Of a stretch of DNA of 34,301 nt, positions 1-10,190 are shown one piece after another. How positions within the stretch are numbered: position 1 is the first letter of the stretch; the number at the start of each line of letters is the position of its first letter. This DNA is from Priapulus caudatus (lineage: Eukaryota > Priapulida > Priapulimorpha > Priapulimorphida > Priapulidae), in NCBI RefSeq assembly GCF_000485595.1, contig NW_014577872.1, forward strand, positions 32,066-66,366. The letters run 5' to 3'. The notes under the pieces were generated by a model that saw nothing but the letters and a program-made list of their open reading frames with translations, made no database searches and was not told the origin of the DNA. A program made the position numbers and the translations under genes.

Positions 1-332
1 CGCACCGCTCTCTCATCGCTCTCTCGCAATCGTCGTCTCTCTCTCCTCTCTCTGTCTCTCTGCGGCCATCTTCGGCCTCCGGCCTTCTCTCTCTCCCTAC
101 CGTCTCTTTCCGGGCGCCATCTCGTTCCCTTCTATCTCGGCTGCTACGCGCTCGTCATCTCTCATCTACTCACTCATCTGCATCCTCTCATCTGCTCTCT
201 CTCATCTCTTCCTCGTCCTCTCTCTCTTCATTGCCTGATCTCGCCTCTGCTGTCGGTCTCTTCTCTAAATCTCTCTTCGAAATCATCTCTCTCGTCTCTC
301 CTCTCTCTCTCTCTCTCTCTCATCGCGATCTC

Positions 333-380
<48 letters not shown>

Positions 381-546
381 CTCTGCTCTTCTCGGTCGGG
401 CCTCTCTGCGTCTCTCTTCTCTCTCTCCTCTACTTCACTTCTCTTTTGTCCGCGTCCTCCGCTGTCTTCTGGCCTCTCTGCAATCTCTCTTGCTAACTTC
501 GCTTGCTCCTCTCTTCTCTCTCTCTCATCTCTCATCTCTCTCTTCT

Positions 547-579
<33 letters not shown>

Positions 580-675
580 CTCTCTCTTCTCTCTCTCTCT
601 CTGTTCTCTGTCTGTCTCTCTCGCCTCTCTCTCTCTCTCTCTCTCTGCTCTCTCTCTCCCCTCGCGGCGCCCGCT

Positions 676-708
<33 letters not shown>

Positions 709-741
709 CTCTCTCTCTCTTCTCTCTCTCTCTCTCTCTCT
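1..741. repeat. CT-rich microsatellite tract
   Basis: The + strand is almost wholly pyrimidine, mainly CT dinucleotides broken by short CCT, TTC and mixed segments; long pure CT runs lie near 301-378 and 545-760. Open frames on both strands here (Leu/Ser-rich on +, Arg/Glu-rich on -) are what a CT repeat gives in any frame, so I call no gene. It ends where block A begins. The same kind of tract precedes block A copy 2, so it may belong to the duplicated unit. A long polypurine/polypyrimidine tract can adopt triplex (H-DNA) structure; that is inference. Confidence 0.9.
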
Positions 742-979
742 GGTATTCTCCCCGCGCGACATTGCGTGCGCTCTCCTCTCTAATTTACCCTAATCGGCAC
801 GAGTTTATCATCCGTGTTTACCCGCCATCGAGTAGATTTTCCCACGTGAAGCTACGCACTACCCTCGCCCGCCGAGGTCGCGTCGCGAGCCGTCCGCGTA
901 GGCGGCGAGGCGGGTCGCCGCGCAGGGTCGACGTGGGTGGTTCCCGGTGAAAGAGTTTGGGCGGCCCTCATCAGCTTGC

Positions 980-986
980 TATATAA
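980..986 (+). promoter_or_regulatory. TATA-box-like site in block A copy 1
   Basis: TATATAA lies in a GC-rich setting and is kept in block A copy 2 at 8661-8667 with the same flanks (GCGGCCCTCAT upstream, ACGGCGC downstream). A short ATG frame follows in copy 2 (about 8700; roughly 18 codons), but in copy 1 it stops after three codons. Conservation could simply reflect recent duplication. Weak promoter candidate. Confidence 0.2.
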
Positions 987-1423
987 CACGGCGCTATTGT
1001 AAGCGGCCGCAATCTTCTCAATGAGCAGTTAAATTTGATTCGATGCTGACAGCGGCGAGTCGGTGATTGTCGAAAGACGTGTTGTAATCTAGTTTTCAAG
1101 AAAATCGACCACCCCTGCATGCTTTTATGCCGCTCGCCTCGTCCATATAATTGTAATTGATAATTACATGACTACGTCTCCTCCGAGTTGAACTCCCGAG
1201 GAATTTCTTTGTGGCAGACTTGCCGCCGGATTCGCATACAATTAAAGCCGTAAGGTCACCAATTAAGCCCGTATGTCTTTCGGGTAAATCGCGTGCGTGT
1301 GAGCCCGTACGACAAAGATTCGCTCGTAGCAATGTGGACTTCGCCTGGGGGGGAGCGTTTTATCGCATCGCGTCAGACTCCTCTTCAATTCGCGAGAAAC
1401 TTGTATTGTCGGGAGCCGGAATT

Positions 1424-1452
1424 GTCGGAAGTTCCGACATCTTTAAAGATGT
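1424..1452. other. Two overlapping perfect palindromes in block A
   Basis: GTCGGAA-G-TTCCGAC (1424-1438) overlaps ACATCTTT/AAAGATGT (1437-1452). The second palindrome recurs in copy 2 at about 9162-9178 with one extra A at its centre. It could be a dimeric protein-binding site or a small cruciform. Nothing nearby identifies a factor. Confidence 0.5.
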
Positions 1453-2440
1453 AAAGCAGCAAAAACGGGGTGGATAATGGGGACGAGAGCACCGCATTCC
1501 ACGCGGGTGAGAAACTATTTATTAATGTATACATTATTATCTAGAGTTTGTTATCAGGCCCCCCATCTTCTCCTCCTCCTCCTCCTTCTCCTCTTGCTTT
1601 TGCGCCGCCCGCATGCGCTCACGTACGAACGCTGTTTTCTGGGGCAAAGGATTTCCATAATAATACTGTTATATGAGGAAGAAAGATGGTATACGTAATT
1701 ACACACACACACACACGCCCGTCGTCGCCAGCTATTATATCGTGATGTATGGGGCGCACCGCCGTCGTCGACGTGGGAGGTCACGTGCGCTGTGTGACGC
1801 GAAAACACACGACGCACGATGCTGACTCGACGAAGACGCGTTTGACGTAAGATGACCTGACGACGCATAAGGTCGTCGACAGGAATGACGCAACACTGCC
1901 TTGCGTGACGCGATGTTAAGGTTTCATTATTCAAATAATAGGCTGAATGACTAGTCAACTAACATGGGAGCGTATATCCAGACTCACTAGCGCTATTTAT
2001 AAAATAGAACCATATTTTGGACTGAACGAGATATCCGCATTCATATGTTTGCTATTATAGCAACTACGATATTCAGAGAACGCGCACTATTTTAAGAAGG
2101 CGGATTGACAAGCAAGATTTATAAAACTATTTCGCATTCCGCTAGTCGGAGAGTTTATTTTTCGAGCTACATTTCACCATCAGGGCGGTAGGTAAATAAG
2201 TTCGGTTTTGCGTTTAAATGCGTTCAAATCGAACTCGCCTCGATCAGCTTTGACGCTCCCAGTCGCGACGCAGGCATACACGCAAGGCTTTACACACTAG
2301 TGCAGATAACCAGAGGACGTTCGTAAATCGGTGAAGATGTCTTGCATATTGTCAGGTCAGGGGCGCCCAACGCGGCTCCGGAGTGAAGCATGCCTGACCA
2401 CAGTGTGAGGTTGACTGACCCTCGCATGAGGCCTAAGGCT

Positions 2441-2585
2441 GCATGGGTGGGAGGGCGACGAGGCGAAGCACGGGCGGCTGGTTGCTTTGGTGGGTGGGTG
2501 GGTCCGAGGAAGGAGAGGAAGATGAAGATGAAGATGAGGAATATCGGATGAGCCTTCCTAGCCGCTACTTCCTCCTCCTCTAGCG

Positions 2586-2620
<35 letters not shown>

Positions 2621-3110
2621 ACTCACTCACTCACTCACTCACTCACTCACTTTCAACCGCGCTCTTTCGTACTAGTTTATGGCTGTATATATTTGCGCGA
2701 GTGCACTTCGCGGTGGGTGCAAAACCCTTGGTTACCCGTGACCGGCTTTACATGTGCTTTTCCTGGATCCGTGATACTACTACTACCGCAACCACCAGCG
2801 CAACTGCTGCTGCTATTTACGAATGCAGCTTCTACTACTACCACTAAAACTACTACTGCTGCTGCTACCGTTATTACTGGTGAAACCTCCTCCCTGCTGC
2901 CTCTCGCTGTAATTATATCGCATATGAAATAAACGCAGTTGTCTTCGTTTGACGTTGTGTGCGTTCTTACGTCGTTTCACTTGTTACAGTGGCGAGACTT
3001 AATAATATCTGGCGGTGACATCTGGGCCTGGTTATGACCGTCTAGTTACTATAATCATCTGCTCAAGAAAAACTTCCCCGCGTCTTTCTACGGCGCTATC
3101 GAAATTGATG
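2441..3110. repeat. Non-coding stretch with GA, ACTC and trinucleotide repeats
   Basis: It contains a GAAGAT-like run (about 2516-2540), a TC run (about 2589-2615) passing into (ACTC)n up to about 2651, and CTA/CTG/ACT trinucleotide clusters (about 2775-2880). An open frame without an ATG start ends at a TAA overlapping an AATAAA (2928-2933) with GT-rich sequence after it, but it is mostly trinucleotide read-through (Thr/Ala/Leu runs), so I do not call a gene. Confidence 0.6.
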
Positions 3111-3322
3111 TAGTATGTGGGATGGAAGGGGAGAAGGGGGGCGCGGGGTGGTCCGTAAACACTCGGCGCACGTTATTTCGGGCATTCATTTTTTGACGCG
3201 TATAATAATTTATACTCGAAATTGTTGTTGTTCACGCTGGCAGCAAGATTGTATTGGCGGCAGAGTCGTGGCATCTTGCTGGCTATTGTTGTTATTACGG
3301 TGTGGGCAATAGTAATGCTGAA
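3111..3322. other. No identifiable feature
   Basis: Mixed-composition sequence before the first inverted-repeat element. I see no gene, RNA or repeat. Confidence 0.5.
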
Positions 3323-3527
3323 GGGTTCGTTGTCGTATCAGGTACTACAGATATGTATACACAAAGTGTACCAGACTTGTACTACAGAAGTGTACCCTAA
3401 CCCTAACCCTAGCCCTAGCCCTAACCCTAACCCTAAGCATACCTTATATAAAAATATAAACATAATACTAAACAACCTAAAACTACCTCGGGTACATATC
3501 TGTAGTACCTGATACGACAACGACCCC
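3323..3527. mobile_element. MITE-like element 1 with TIRs and a telomere-like core
   Basis: The left arm begins at 3323 (GGGTTCGTTGTCG...) and its first 35 bases match the reverse complement of the right arm (3483-3527, ending CGACAACGACCCC) with one mismatch. The inside carries a hexamer tract (3395-3436), then AT-rich sequence. At about 205 bp with no transposase it fits a non-autonomous, miniature inverted-repeat element. The left arm lacks a CCCGAGGTAC segment that its own right arm and element 2 have, so it carries a small deletion. I cannot assign a superfamily; no clean target-site duplication touches the ends. Confidence 0.75.
3395..3436 (+). repeat. Seven CCCTAA/CCCTAG hexamers (telomere-type)
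   Basis: Seven in-register hexamers: five CCCTAA and two CCCTAG. This equals TTAGGG on the other strand, the telomere repeat of vertebrates and many invertebrates; most insects that keep the canonical repeat use TTAGG. It sits inside the TIR element and not at a chromosome end. Confidence 0.9.
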
Positions 3528-3572
3528 ATCTGCAATAATAATCGCTCGAAGACCGACGTTAATAAGGCTCAA

Positions 3573-3793
3573 GGGGTCGTTGTCGTATCAGGTACTACAG
3601 ATATGTACCCGAGGTACATATATGTATACACAAAGTGTACCAGACTTGTACTGCAGAAGTGTACCCTTACCCTAACACTAACCCTAACCCTAAACCCTAA
3701 AACATACCTCATATAAAAATAATACAACATAATAGCTAAACAGCTAAACTACCTCGGGTACATATCTGTAGTACACTGATACGACAGCGACCC
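3573..3793. mobile_element. MITE-like element 2, same family as element 1
   Basis: The left arm starts at 3573 (GGGGTCGTTGTCG...) and pairs with the right arm 3749-3793 (CTACCTCGGG ... GCGACCC) over about 45 bp with few mismatches. The inside again holds degenerate CCCTAA units (3664-3700) and an AT-rich segment. It lies 45 bp from element 1 in the same orientation. A direct repeat CGTTAATAAG is found at 3557-3566 and 3798-3807, a few bases outside the arms; it could be a target-site duplication if the true ends lie further out. No transposase is encoded. Confidence 0.75.
3664..3700 (+). repeat. Degenerate CCCTAA tract in element 2
   Basis: Five to six CCCTAA-like units with single-base changes (CCCTTA, CACTAA, an extra A). 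It occupies the same internal place as the tract in element 1, so it belonged to the element before the two copies separated. Confidence 0.8.
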
Positions 3794-4111
3794 ATCGCGT
3801 TAATAAGTGAACAGAAAATTAACCGTAAGAAAAAAACATGTCTGCGTTTGCAACTACGAGCGTTTGCGATCCGTGTGCGCTGGCAACAAAGACACACTGT
3901 CGAGAAGATGTGTTGCAAAGAAATTGTATCGGCGTGATACTAAAACAAGTGAAATCACATTTGGAATTGGCATAGTCAGCTGTGTGATGTGTGTTTATAA
4001 ATGGAACAAAACTGATCGTCAACATCAAAGCGGCTCGTAAAACGTAAAAGGAAAATCAACACTACGTGCTGAGATGTTAGTGCCGTATTTGTTCTTGATA
4101 GTAATATAATA
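3794..4111. other. No identifiable gene
   Basis: Mixed-composition sequence. An open frame of about 77 codons on + (3807-4040, no ATG start) is overlapped by similar-length frames on -, shows no known motif and has no second copy to test it, so it is not called. Confidence 0.4.
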
Positions 4112-4262
4112 ATGCCATATATGCCCACGCACTTAGCGCGCGCGGCACGCACCACACACACACCCACACACAGCCACACCACCAACAACACGACAACACA
4201 CAACACACACACACCCACACACACACAGACGAACAGACGAGAGACGACAGGAGAGAGAGATC

Positions 4263-4294
<32 letters not shown>

Positions 4295-4300
4295 ATACTG
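4112..4300. repeat. CA then GA microsatellites
   Basis: An imperfect (CA)n tract (about 4150-4235) passes into a (GA)n tract (about 4247-4295). Thr/His-rich and Arg/Glu-rich open frames here are repeat read-through. Confidence 0.9.
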
Positions 4301-4482
4301 AAGGCGATATTTTGGCGGCGATAGCTGGAGCTTCAAGCTTGAGATCCAGTTAGCGCTCAGCTCTCACATGTTGTCATGTTCGGTTAAACGACGCAGTTGT
4401 TTTTCTCTGCTCGAGAAATGTTTTATAGGCGCACTGATCGATAGATGCCTCAGTACAGCACTGCCCCTCGCCCACAGAAAGG

Positions 4483-5418
4483 CAGCTGACCTCACACGCC
4501 AGCAGCATCGCCTCTCGTACAACACAGCTCCATCGAACATCAACAGGCTGCCGCTCTAGCAAGAGCGCTGCCCTCAGCAACCAGCAGCTGCCCTCGTACA
4601 AGCAGCACTCCATCACATCAACAGCTGCCCTCGTCGCAGCAGCTGCCATACTCAACAGCACTGGCCCCTTCACACAACAGCTGCCCTACACAAGCATCTG
4701 CCTCAGACATCAAACAGCTGCCCTCAGTACAAGCAGCTACATGCAACACCAGCAGGCATCGCCGTTACGTACAATCCAGCTGCCCTCAACGAGGGCCCGA
4801 TACGAAGCCTTTGCTCACGAGACGTCCATCAATTCCTATCGATACGAAGCTGGGCGCAGGCTCGTTATCATTGATCGTGAAGGCTGCGCACTCTGATTCT
4901 GGCAGAACGCGGTACAGCGACGAACAGAGCTGCCGCACTCAGCTGTTGGTCGTGACGACCAACAGCTGCCGGGCAGCTCCTGCTTGTAAACCGAATCTGA
5001 GGGCAGCGTTCTGGCGCGTACTGTCAACGAAGGCGGCAGCTGCTTGGTGCTAGAGGGCGAAGCTGCTTGGTGTGAGGGCGAGCTGATTGTACGAGGGCAG
5101 GCCTGCTGGTGCTGATGCAGGCTGCTGGGTACGCCAGTGCTGGGCAGGGGCAGCTGCTTGTGTCTGAAGCCGTTCGTGAGTTAGAGTGCTTGATTTCCTG
5201 TCGCAGCGCGCCGGAGAGACAGCTGCTGTGTGGAGCGCCAGCAGCGCTTGGATGTGATCGGCACAGCTGGTTGCACTCGCCTAGGCAGGCAAATGTCAGG
5301 ATAGTATGGTATGCCTGCATGTACGAAACAAGGGCAGGACTCTGGTGTGCGAGAATCAGGGTCAGTGAAAGCAGCTGCTTGTACCCTGCCACATCTATGT
5401 GAGCGAAGCAGGTCAGCT
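4483..5418. repeat. Degenerate inverted array rich in CAGCTG
   Basis: CAGCTG occurs 15 times in 936 bp, starting at 4483, 4585, 4622, 4640, 4678, 4715, 4777, 4940, 4963, 5037, 5151, 5220, 5264, 5372 and 5413; about 0.2 would be expected by chance. In the left half the repeated word reads CAGCTGCCCTC followed by a GTACA-like segment. In the right half it appears as the reverse complement (GAGGGCAGCTGCTTG). So two degenerate runs of a roughly 18-20 bp unit face each other around about 4800-5030. CAGCTG is an E-box bound by bHLH proteins, so the array could act as a binding cluster, but a decayed minisatellite explains it equally well. Open frames here are not supported. Confidence 0.7.
4940..4968. 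other. Perfect 14-bp-arm hairpin near the array centre
   Basis: Left arm CAGCTGTTGGTCGT (4940-4953), one G at 4954, then the exact reverse complement (4955-4968). It lies between the two orientations of the CAGCTG array and has a CAGCTG at each outer edge. It could form a cruciform or mark an old inversion point. Confidence 0.8.
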
Positions 5419-7300
5419 GCTTCGATAAGTCAAGTTGCAGCTCGTCCGTGTGTTATAACTGGTGCGTAAGGGCCTTAAGGTGATGCAGCCGTGGCGGGTT
5501 GAGGCGCCTGGCTCTGAGAGTGTGTCATCATCGTGCAGGCATGAGGTGTGGCGTCTCGTAAAGGTGCTTAATAATCACCTGAGGTGGGTTTGGGCCAGGA
5601 TCAGGAGGTTAGGAAACGGTGGTGGGGTAGCAGGGAAGACTAGGTTTTACGAAGCAGAATTAGCGCTGTGACGTAACTGGTGCGTGGGAAAGAGACTCAC
5701 GGCGGTACCTTGATCGACGCAAGAGGATGCTAGCGCGCTGAAAAGTGATACATGAGGTACGGAGGTAACAGCGCCTGGCGTGCACATATTGTGGCAGCTG
5801 GCCACTGAAGCCGAGAGTCAGCACATGCTTACGTAAGCTGCAGCTGCGTACAGCTAGCTAGTCGCGCGTCACTCACAATGCGCGCCTATAAAACATTTCT
5901 GCTTGTACCTAGTATGTAAGACACATGCTTCACGTGGTTAGTTCAGCCGTCAGGCAAGCTCTATGGCGTGCGCCACTGGGAGCGAGAGTCAGACGACTCG
6001 AAGCAGAAACACATGTGAATTATGATAAGTAGCGCTTAATAGATATACTACAGAACGTGAAGCTGTACTAAAGTACTAACAAATCTGAACACGTAATCCT
6101 ATAAATACGCAATTTAATAAGCTGTTGCCGGTTCGAGCACCAACTATATACTCTCTGGCATTGGAAGCTGACTGAGGTCTACGTCTGCGCCAACTTGAAT
6201 CAGGGGTTAACTAAGTGTCTCAGCACTCAATATTCTGCGGACACAATTTTGCGTCTCTCTCATGCCTATTATCTCTGTGGATTTCCAGGTCAGTCGTTAA
6301 CGTCCTGTTCTCCAGCATCGAACGATGCCGGGTTACACTTGCGTTTTCGGTGACTGCGTTAGACTGGCCGCGAAGATCCAGTCGATCCTTCTGCTCTGGA
6401 ATAGGGTTTGTTAGTTAAGTGAACGGATTCGTGCATCTGCCTGATGCTGTAGTTATTGGTTATGGGTGTGCCGGGTCTTCGTGTTCTAGCTGAGGGCGCG
6501 AGTCCTCAGAACACGTAGCTGCGTGAGAAAGTTACCTGGCACCTCTAATACACAACGCCTTTACCGGACAGTACGGTCTGGAATGCAGTGAGTAAAGATC
6601 GCAGTGAACGACGATACATGGTACTACTGACTGCGTATCGTCTGTAACAAGATGTATCCGTGCGAAGTGAGCGTACGCGTATCATTGTATTATCTTTGTG
6701 GCGTTTACTGCAGCGTACTGCGATAGGTCATACTGTGCAGTCAGGCTGTTTGTGCGGTCGTCACATGTATCTGTGAAAACAGCTAAGCGTGCGCGACATG
6801 TATCTGTCACGCTGCGTCACGCGAATGCTATCTTGTGCCGTGCGTACGCGACACTATAGTGCACTGTGATGCGCGTACGCGATACTTGAAGCTGTCACAG
6901 TGCGTGCGTGCGTGCGCAGTATGCACTGCTGGCGCGGCAGTGCGAGCAGATATGTCTTGCGGTCGCGTGCAGACAGCTGCTCGCTGTTCCGTGAGGCAGC
7001 GGTTGTTTGTGCCTTAGTAGTACCGTCCATCAACGCAAGGAAGCGTAATACTATGAAGCATTCCAGCACACAGCACTGGTCGTGCAAAGTCAGTACACTT
7101 CGAACGCATGGCAGATTTCATTAATTTGCCGCCTCAAGTCACTACGCTGTTTACTCTTTTTTCTGAGCTTCTATCTATGAGTCTCGTTCTGCTAGCTTAT
7201 TCACACGCCACGTAGCGGCTGCGCGGCGTAGTGAGTTTCACGGTGTGTTAATAGTTCTGGCACACGTAGCGTGTTCGACCGGTAGACTTAAGTTTACATT
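5419..7300. other. About 1.9 kb with no gene I can support
   Basis: Mixed, CpG-containing sequence with short GCGT repeats (about 6901-6916) and two more CAGCTG words (5795 and 5841). Open frames are all under about 90 codons, overlap on both strands and show no family motif. No tRNA or other RNA fold is apparent. Confidence 0.5.
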
Positions 7301-8412
7301 TGCGCCTCATCTCTGCTGCTTCCTCCTCGTCTCTAGAGTCTCTTCTACTGCTAAATCGTCGGTCTCATCTCTCTCTATCTGCCGTTTCTCTCGCGCCGAT
7401 CTAAGTGTTTTCAGCTGCGGCCACCTCTCTCACTCTCCCTTCCTCACTCGCACACAGTCTCGGTTCTTATCTATCTATTCTTCGTCTAGCGACCCGTAAT
7501 CAACTCTCATCCTCATGCACTCGTGCTCTCTCTCTCTCTCGCGGGGGTACATTCGCGTATCTTATCGTCTCTCTTATCATCTCATCTTGCTATCCTCGCA
7601 TTGCTCTTCAATTAACGTGCTTCTTGCAATCCGCGTACGCTGCTACCTTAATTCTTCTCGTCCATGCATGCGTCCTTCTCTTGCGTTCCGTATTCTAGGT
7701 ACTCCCTACATGCAATTATGCTACTCTCCTCTCCAATCAGTTTACTGGCTCTGTTTCTCTTCACTTCTCAATGTCTTTACTCTTCTTCCTCTCTACTTAC
7801 TATCTCTCGCTCTCTCTCTCATGCGTGCTCTTCACGTCTCCTCACTCGTCAGTGCTGCTCTTAGCGTCTCTTCTAAGCTAGGTTTCGGTATCCAACGCCC
7901 TGTGCTATTAACAGCAATCCTTGTCACATCTCTTGCGTGTATTACCCATTAAATTGTACTCTCTCGATATATGCCCTAACCTCGCACCCCTGCAGCTCAT
8001 TCATCATTCTGTCCCCACTACTCCGTAATCTTCCCTAACTAATCTATCGCTCGCATAGCATTCTCCACTGTCTCTACTACCCTCCTCGCTCCTCCATAGT
8101 CTATGCACATCTCTCCTCTTCTCTTGTCCTCTCCCTTTCTCTCTCTCTCTCTCTTTCTGCAGTCGTCTTTCGCTCTCACTACTCCAACCTCCACATAATT
8201 CCGAGTCTATAATATGAGTTACGCCGTCCAAATACATATCGTAGAATCTGCCCCATAATCTATGACTGTCGTCCGGCCTTCACGTCTTCCTCACCGGCAC
8301 CAGCACCCCTCTCCCCGTCCCCCTTTCTCTCCTCCTCCTCCTCCATCCCGATCTCTCAACGCTACATCTCTCCTCTCTCTTCTCTCCTCTCTCGTCTCCT
8401 CTCTCTCTTCTC
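7301..8412 (+). repeat. Pyrimidine-rich region before block A copy 2
   Basis: The + strand is strongly enriched in C and T, with CT dinucleotide runs, but is less regular than 1-741. A Leu/Ser-rich frame of about 145 codons (7515-7952) follows from this composition. The stretch just before 8413 looks like the end of the CT tract before block A copy 1, suggesting the duplication includes part of the tract. Confidence 0.7.
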
Positions 8413-10190
8413 TGGTATTCTCCCGCGCGACATGCCGTGCGCTCTCCTCTCTAATTTAGCCACTAATCGGCACGCAAGTTATCACCGCTGTTTACACCGC
8501 CCCATCGCGCAGTAGATCTTTCCCACGTGAAGCTACGCACACCCTCGCGCGCCGAAGGTCGGCGCGCGACCGTTCCGCGTTAGGCGCGAGCGGTCGCCGC
8601 GGGCAGAGGTCGACGTGGTGGTTCGCCGGAAAGAGTTGTGGGCGGCCCTCATCCAGCTGCTATATAACACGGCGCATGTAAGCGGCCGCAATCTCTCAAA
8701 TGAGCAAGTTAAATTTGATTCGACTGCTACAGCGGCGAGTCGGTGATTGTCGATAAGATGTGTACATCTTATTTTTTCAAAGTAAAATTTCGAGCCACCC
8801 ACCCTCTTTCTATCCGCTCGGCTCGTCCATATTAAGGCTACATTTATTAATTACATACTAGTCTCCTCGAGTTGAACTCCCGAGGAATTTACTTTGTCCC
8901 GCCAGACTTGGCCGCCGGATTCGGCATACAATTAACCGTAAAAGGTCACCAATTAAGCCCGTATGTCTTTCGGTAGAAATAAAAAATAAATAATCGCGTG
9001 CGTGTGAGCGCTGTACGACAAGATCTCGCTCGTAGGGGTGCAATGTGACTTCGCCCTGGGGGGGGGGGGGGAGGGCGTTTTTCGGCATCGCGTGCAGACT
9101 CCTACTTCAAATTCGGCAGAGAAACTTGTATTGTCCGGAGCCGAATTGTCCCGAAGTTCCGACATCTTTAAAAGATGTAAAGCCAGCCAAAAGCGGGGGT
9201 GGATAATGCGGGCGAGACACCTGCATTCCACGCGGTGAGAACTTAATTATAACTGTATAATCATTATTATCTAGAGTTTGTTATCAGCGCCCCATCTTCT
9301 CCCTCCTCCTCCTCCTTCTCCCTCTTGCTTCTGGGCCGGCCGGCATGCGCTCACGTCACCGCAACGCTGTTTCTGGGGCAAAAGGATCTCCATAATCAAT
9401 ACTGTTATATGAGCGAAGAAAGATGGTAACCGCTAATCAACACACCACGCACCGTCCGTGCAGCTATTATAATCGTGAATGTACGCGGGCGCCACCGCCG
9501 TCGTCCGACGTCGGGAGGTCACGTGGCGCTGTGTGACCGAAAAACGAGACGCCTGCTGACTCGACGACAGCGCGTTTGACGTAAGATGAGCCTGAAGACA
9601 GGCATAACGGTCGTCGACTAGGATGCGACCAACACCTGCCCTGCGTGACGCGACTGTTACGGATCTTCATTATTCAAATAATAACGGGCCTGAATGACTA
9701 GTCCACTTAACAGGAGCCGTATATCCAGGCACTCAACAGCGCTATATTTATACAAATACGAACGCATATTCTTGCGCACTCGAACGCAGATATCCGCATT
9801 CCACATATGTTTGCCTATTATCACAACTAGCGATAATTCAGCCAGAAACGCGGCCACTATTCTTAAGAAAGGGCGGATTGACAAGTCAAGATGTTATAAA
9901 ACGTATTTCGCATTCAAGCTAGTCGGAGCAGTTTATTTTTCGATGGCTACCATTTCACGCGTCAGGGCGGTCTAGGTAAATTAAGTTGGTTTTGCGTTTC
10001 AAGAATGCGTTCAAATCGAACCGCAATCGATCAGCTTGACGCTCCCAGTCGCGGGCCAGGCATACACCGCAGCTTTACACATCTAGCTGCAATAACGGCA
10101 GAGGACGCTTCGTAGATCGTGCTAAAGATGTCTTGCATATTGTCAGGTCAGGGCGCGCACGCGGCTCCGAGTGACAGGATGGCTTGACCA
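8413..10190 (+). repeat. Block A, copy 2
   Basis: Direct repeat of 742-2440, with the same landmarks in order and mostly single-base insertions or deletions as differences; for example, the G-run near 9058-9071 is longer here. It is slightly longer than copy 1. Unlike copy 1 it runs straight into a long 22-bp satellite array, of which copy 1 keeps only one or two units. No conserved open frame. Confidence 0.85.
8661..8667 (+). promoter_or_regulatory. TATA-box-like site in block A copy 2
   Basis: TATATAA equivalent to the site at 980-986, with the same flanks. The ATG that follows (about 8700) opens a frame of about 18 codons ending in TAA. Weak promoter candidate. Confidence 0.2.

Larger units (their letters stand above)
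742..2440 (+). repeat. Block A, copy 1 (about 1.7 kb duplicated segment)
   Basis: This stretch matches 8413-10190 in the same orientation along its length. Shared landmarks in order: the junction TGGTATTCTC, the text around AATCGGCACG, a TATATAA site, a GCGGCCGC site, a G-run (about 1346), an ACATCTTT/AAAGATGT palindrome, a CTC-rich run near 1565-1600, and an end resembling one or two units of the 22-bp satellite (about 2400-2430). Differences are mostly single-base insertions and deletions. No open frame is kept between the copies, so I read it as non-coding. It could be a segmental duplication, the body of an unrecognised dispersed repeat, or an assembly duplicate. Confidence 0.85.

Noticed and set aside
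231-950. Long Ser/Leu-rich open frame and opposite Arg/Glu-rich frames
   Set aside because: CT dinucleotide repeats have no stops in any frame, so the frames reflect composition.
2693-2932. 79-codon frame ending at an AATAAA signal
   Set aside because: No ATG start and mostly ACT/GCT triplet read-through; the stop overlapping AATAAA is probably chance.
3395-3436. Chromosome end (telomere)
   Set aside because: Only seven hexamers, inside a TIR element with long sequence on both sides.
6130-6140. GGTTCGAGC, like a tRNA B box
   Set aside because: No matching A box at the right distance and no cloverleaf stems.
6325-6417. ATG frame starting MPGYTCVFGDC, reminiscent of a THAP zinc-finger start
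   Set aside because: Only about 30 codons, with no later Cys/His pair or other THAP residues; resemblance is too slight.
7515-7952. 145-codon Leu/Ser-rich frame with hydrophobic stretches, possibly a membrane protein
   Set aside because: Pyrimidine-rich composition yields Leu/Ser/Phe codons; overlapping frames in other registers are also open.
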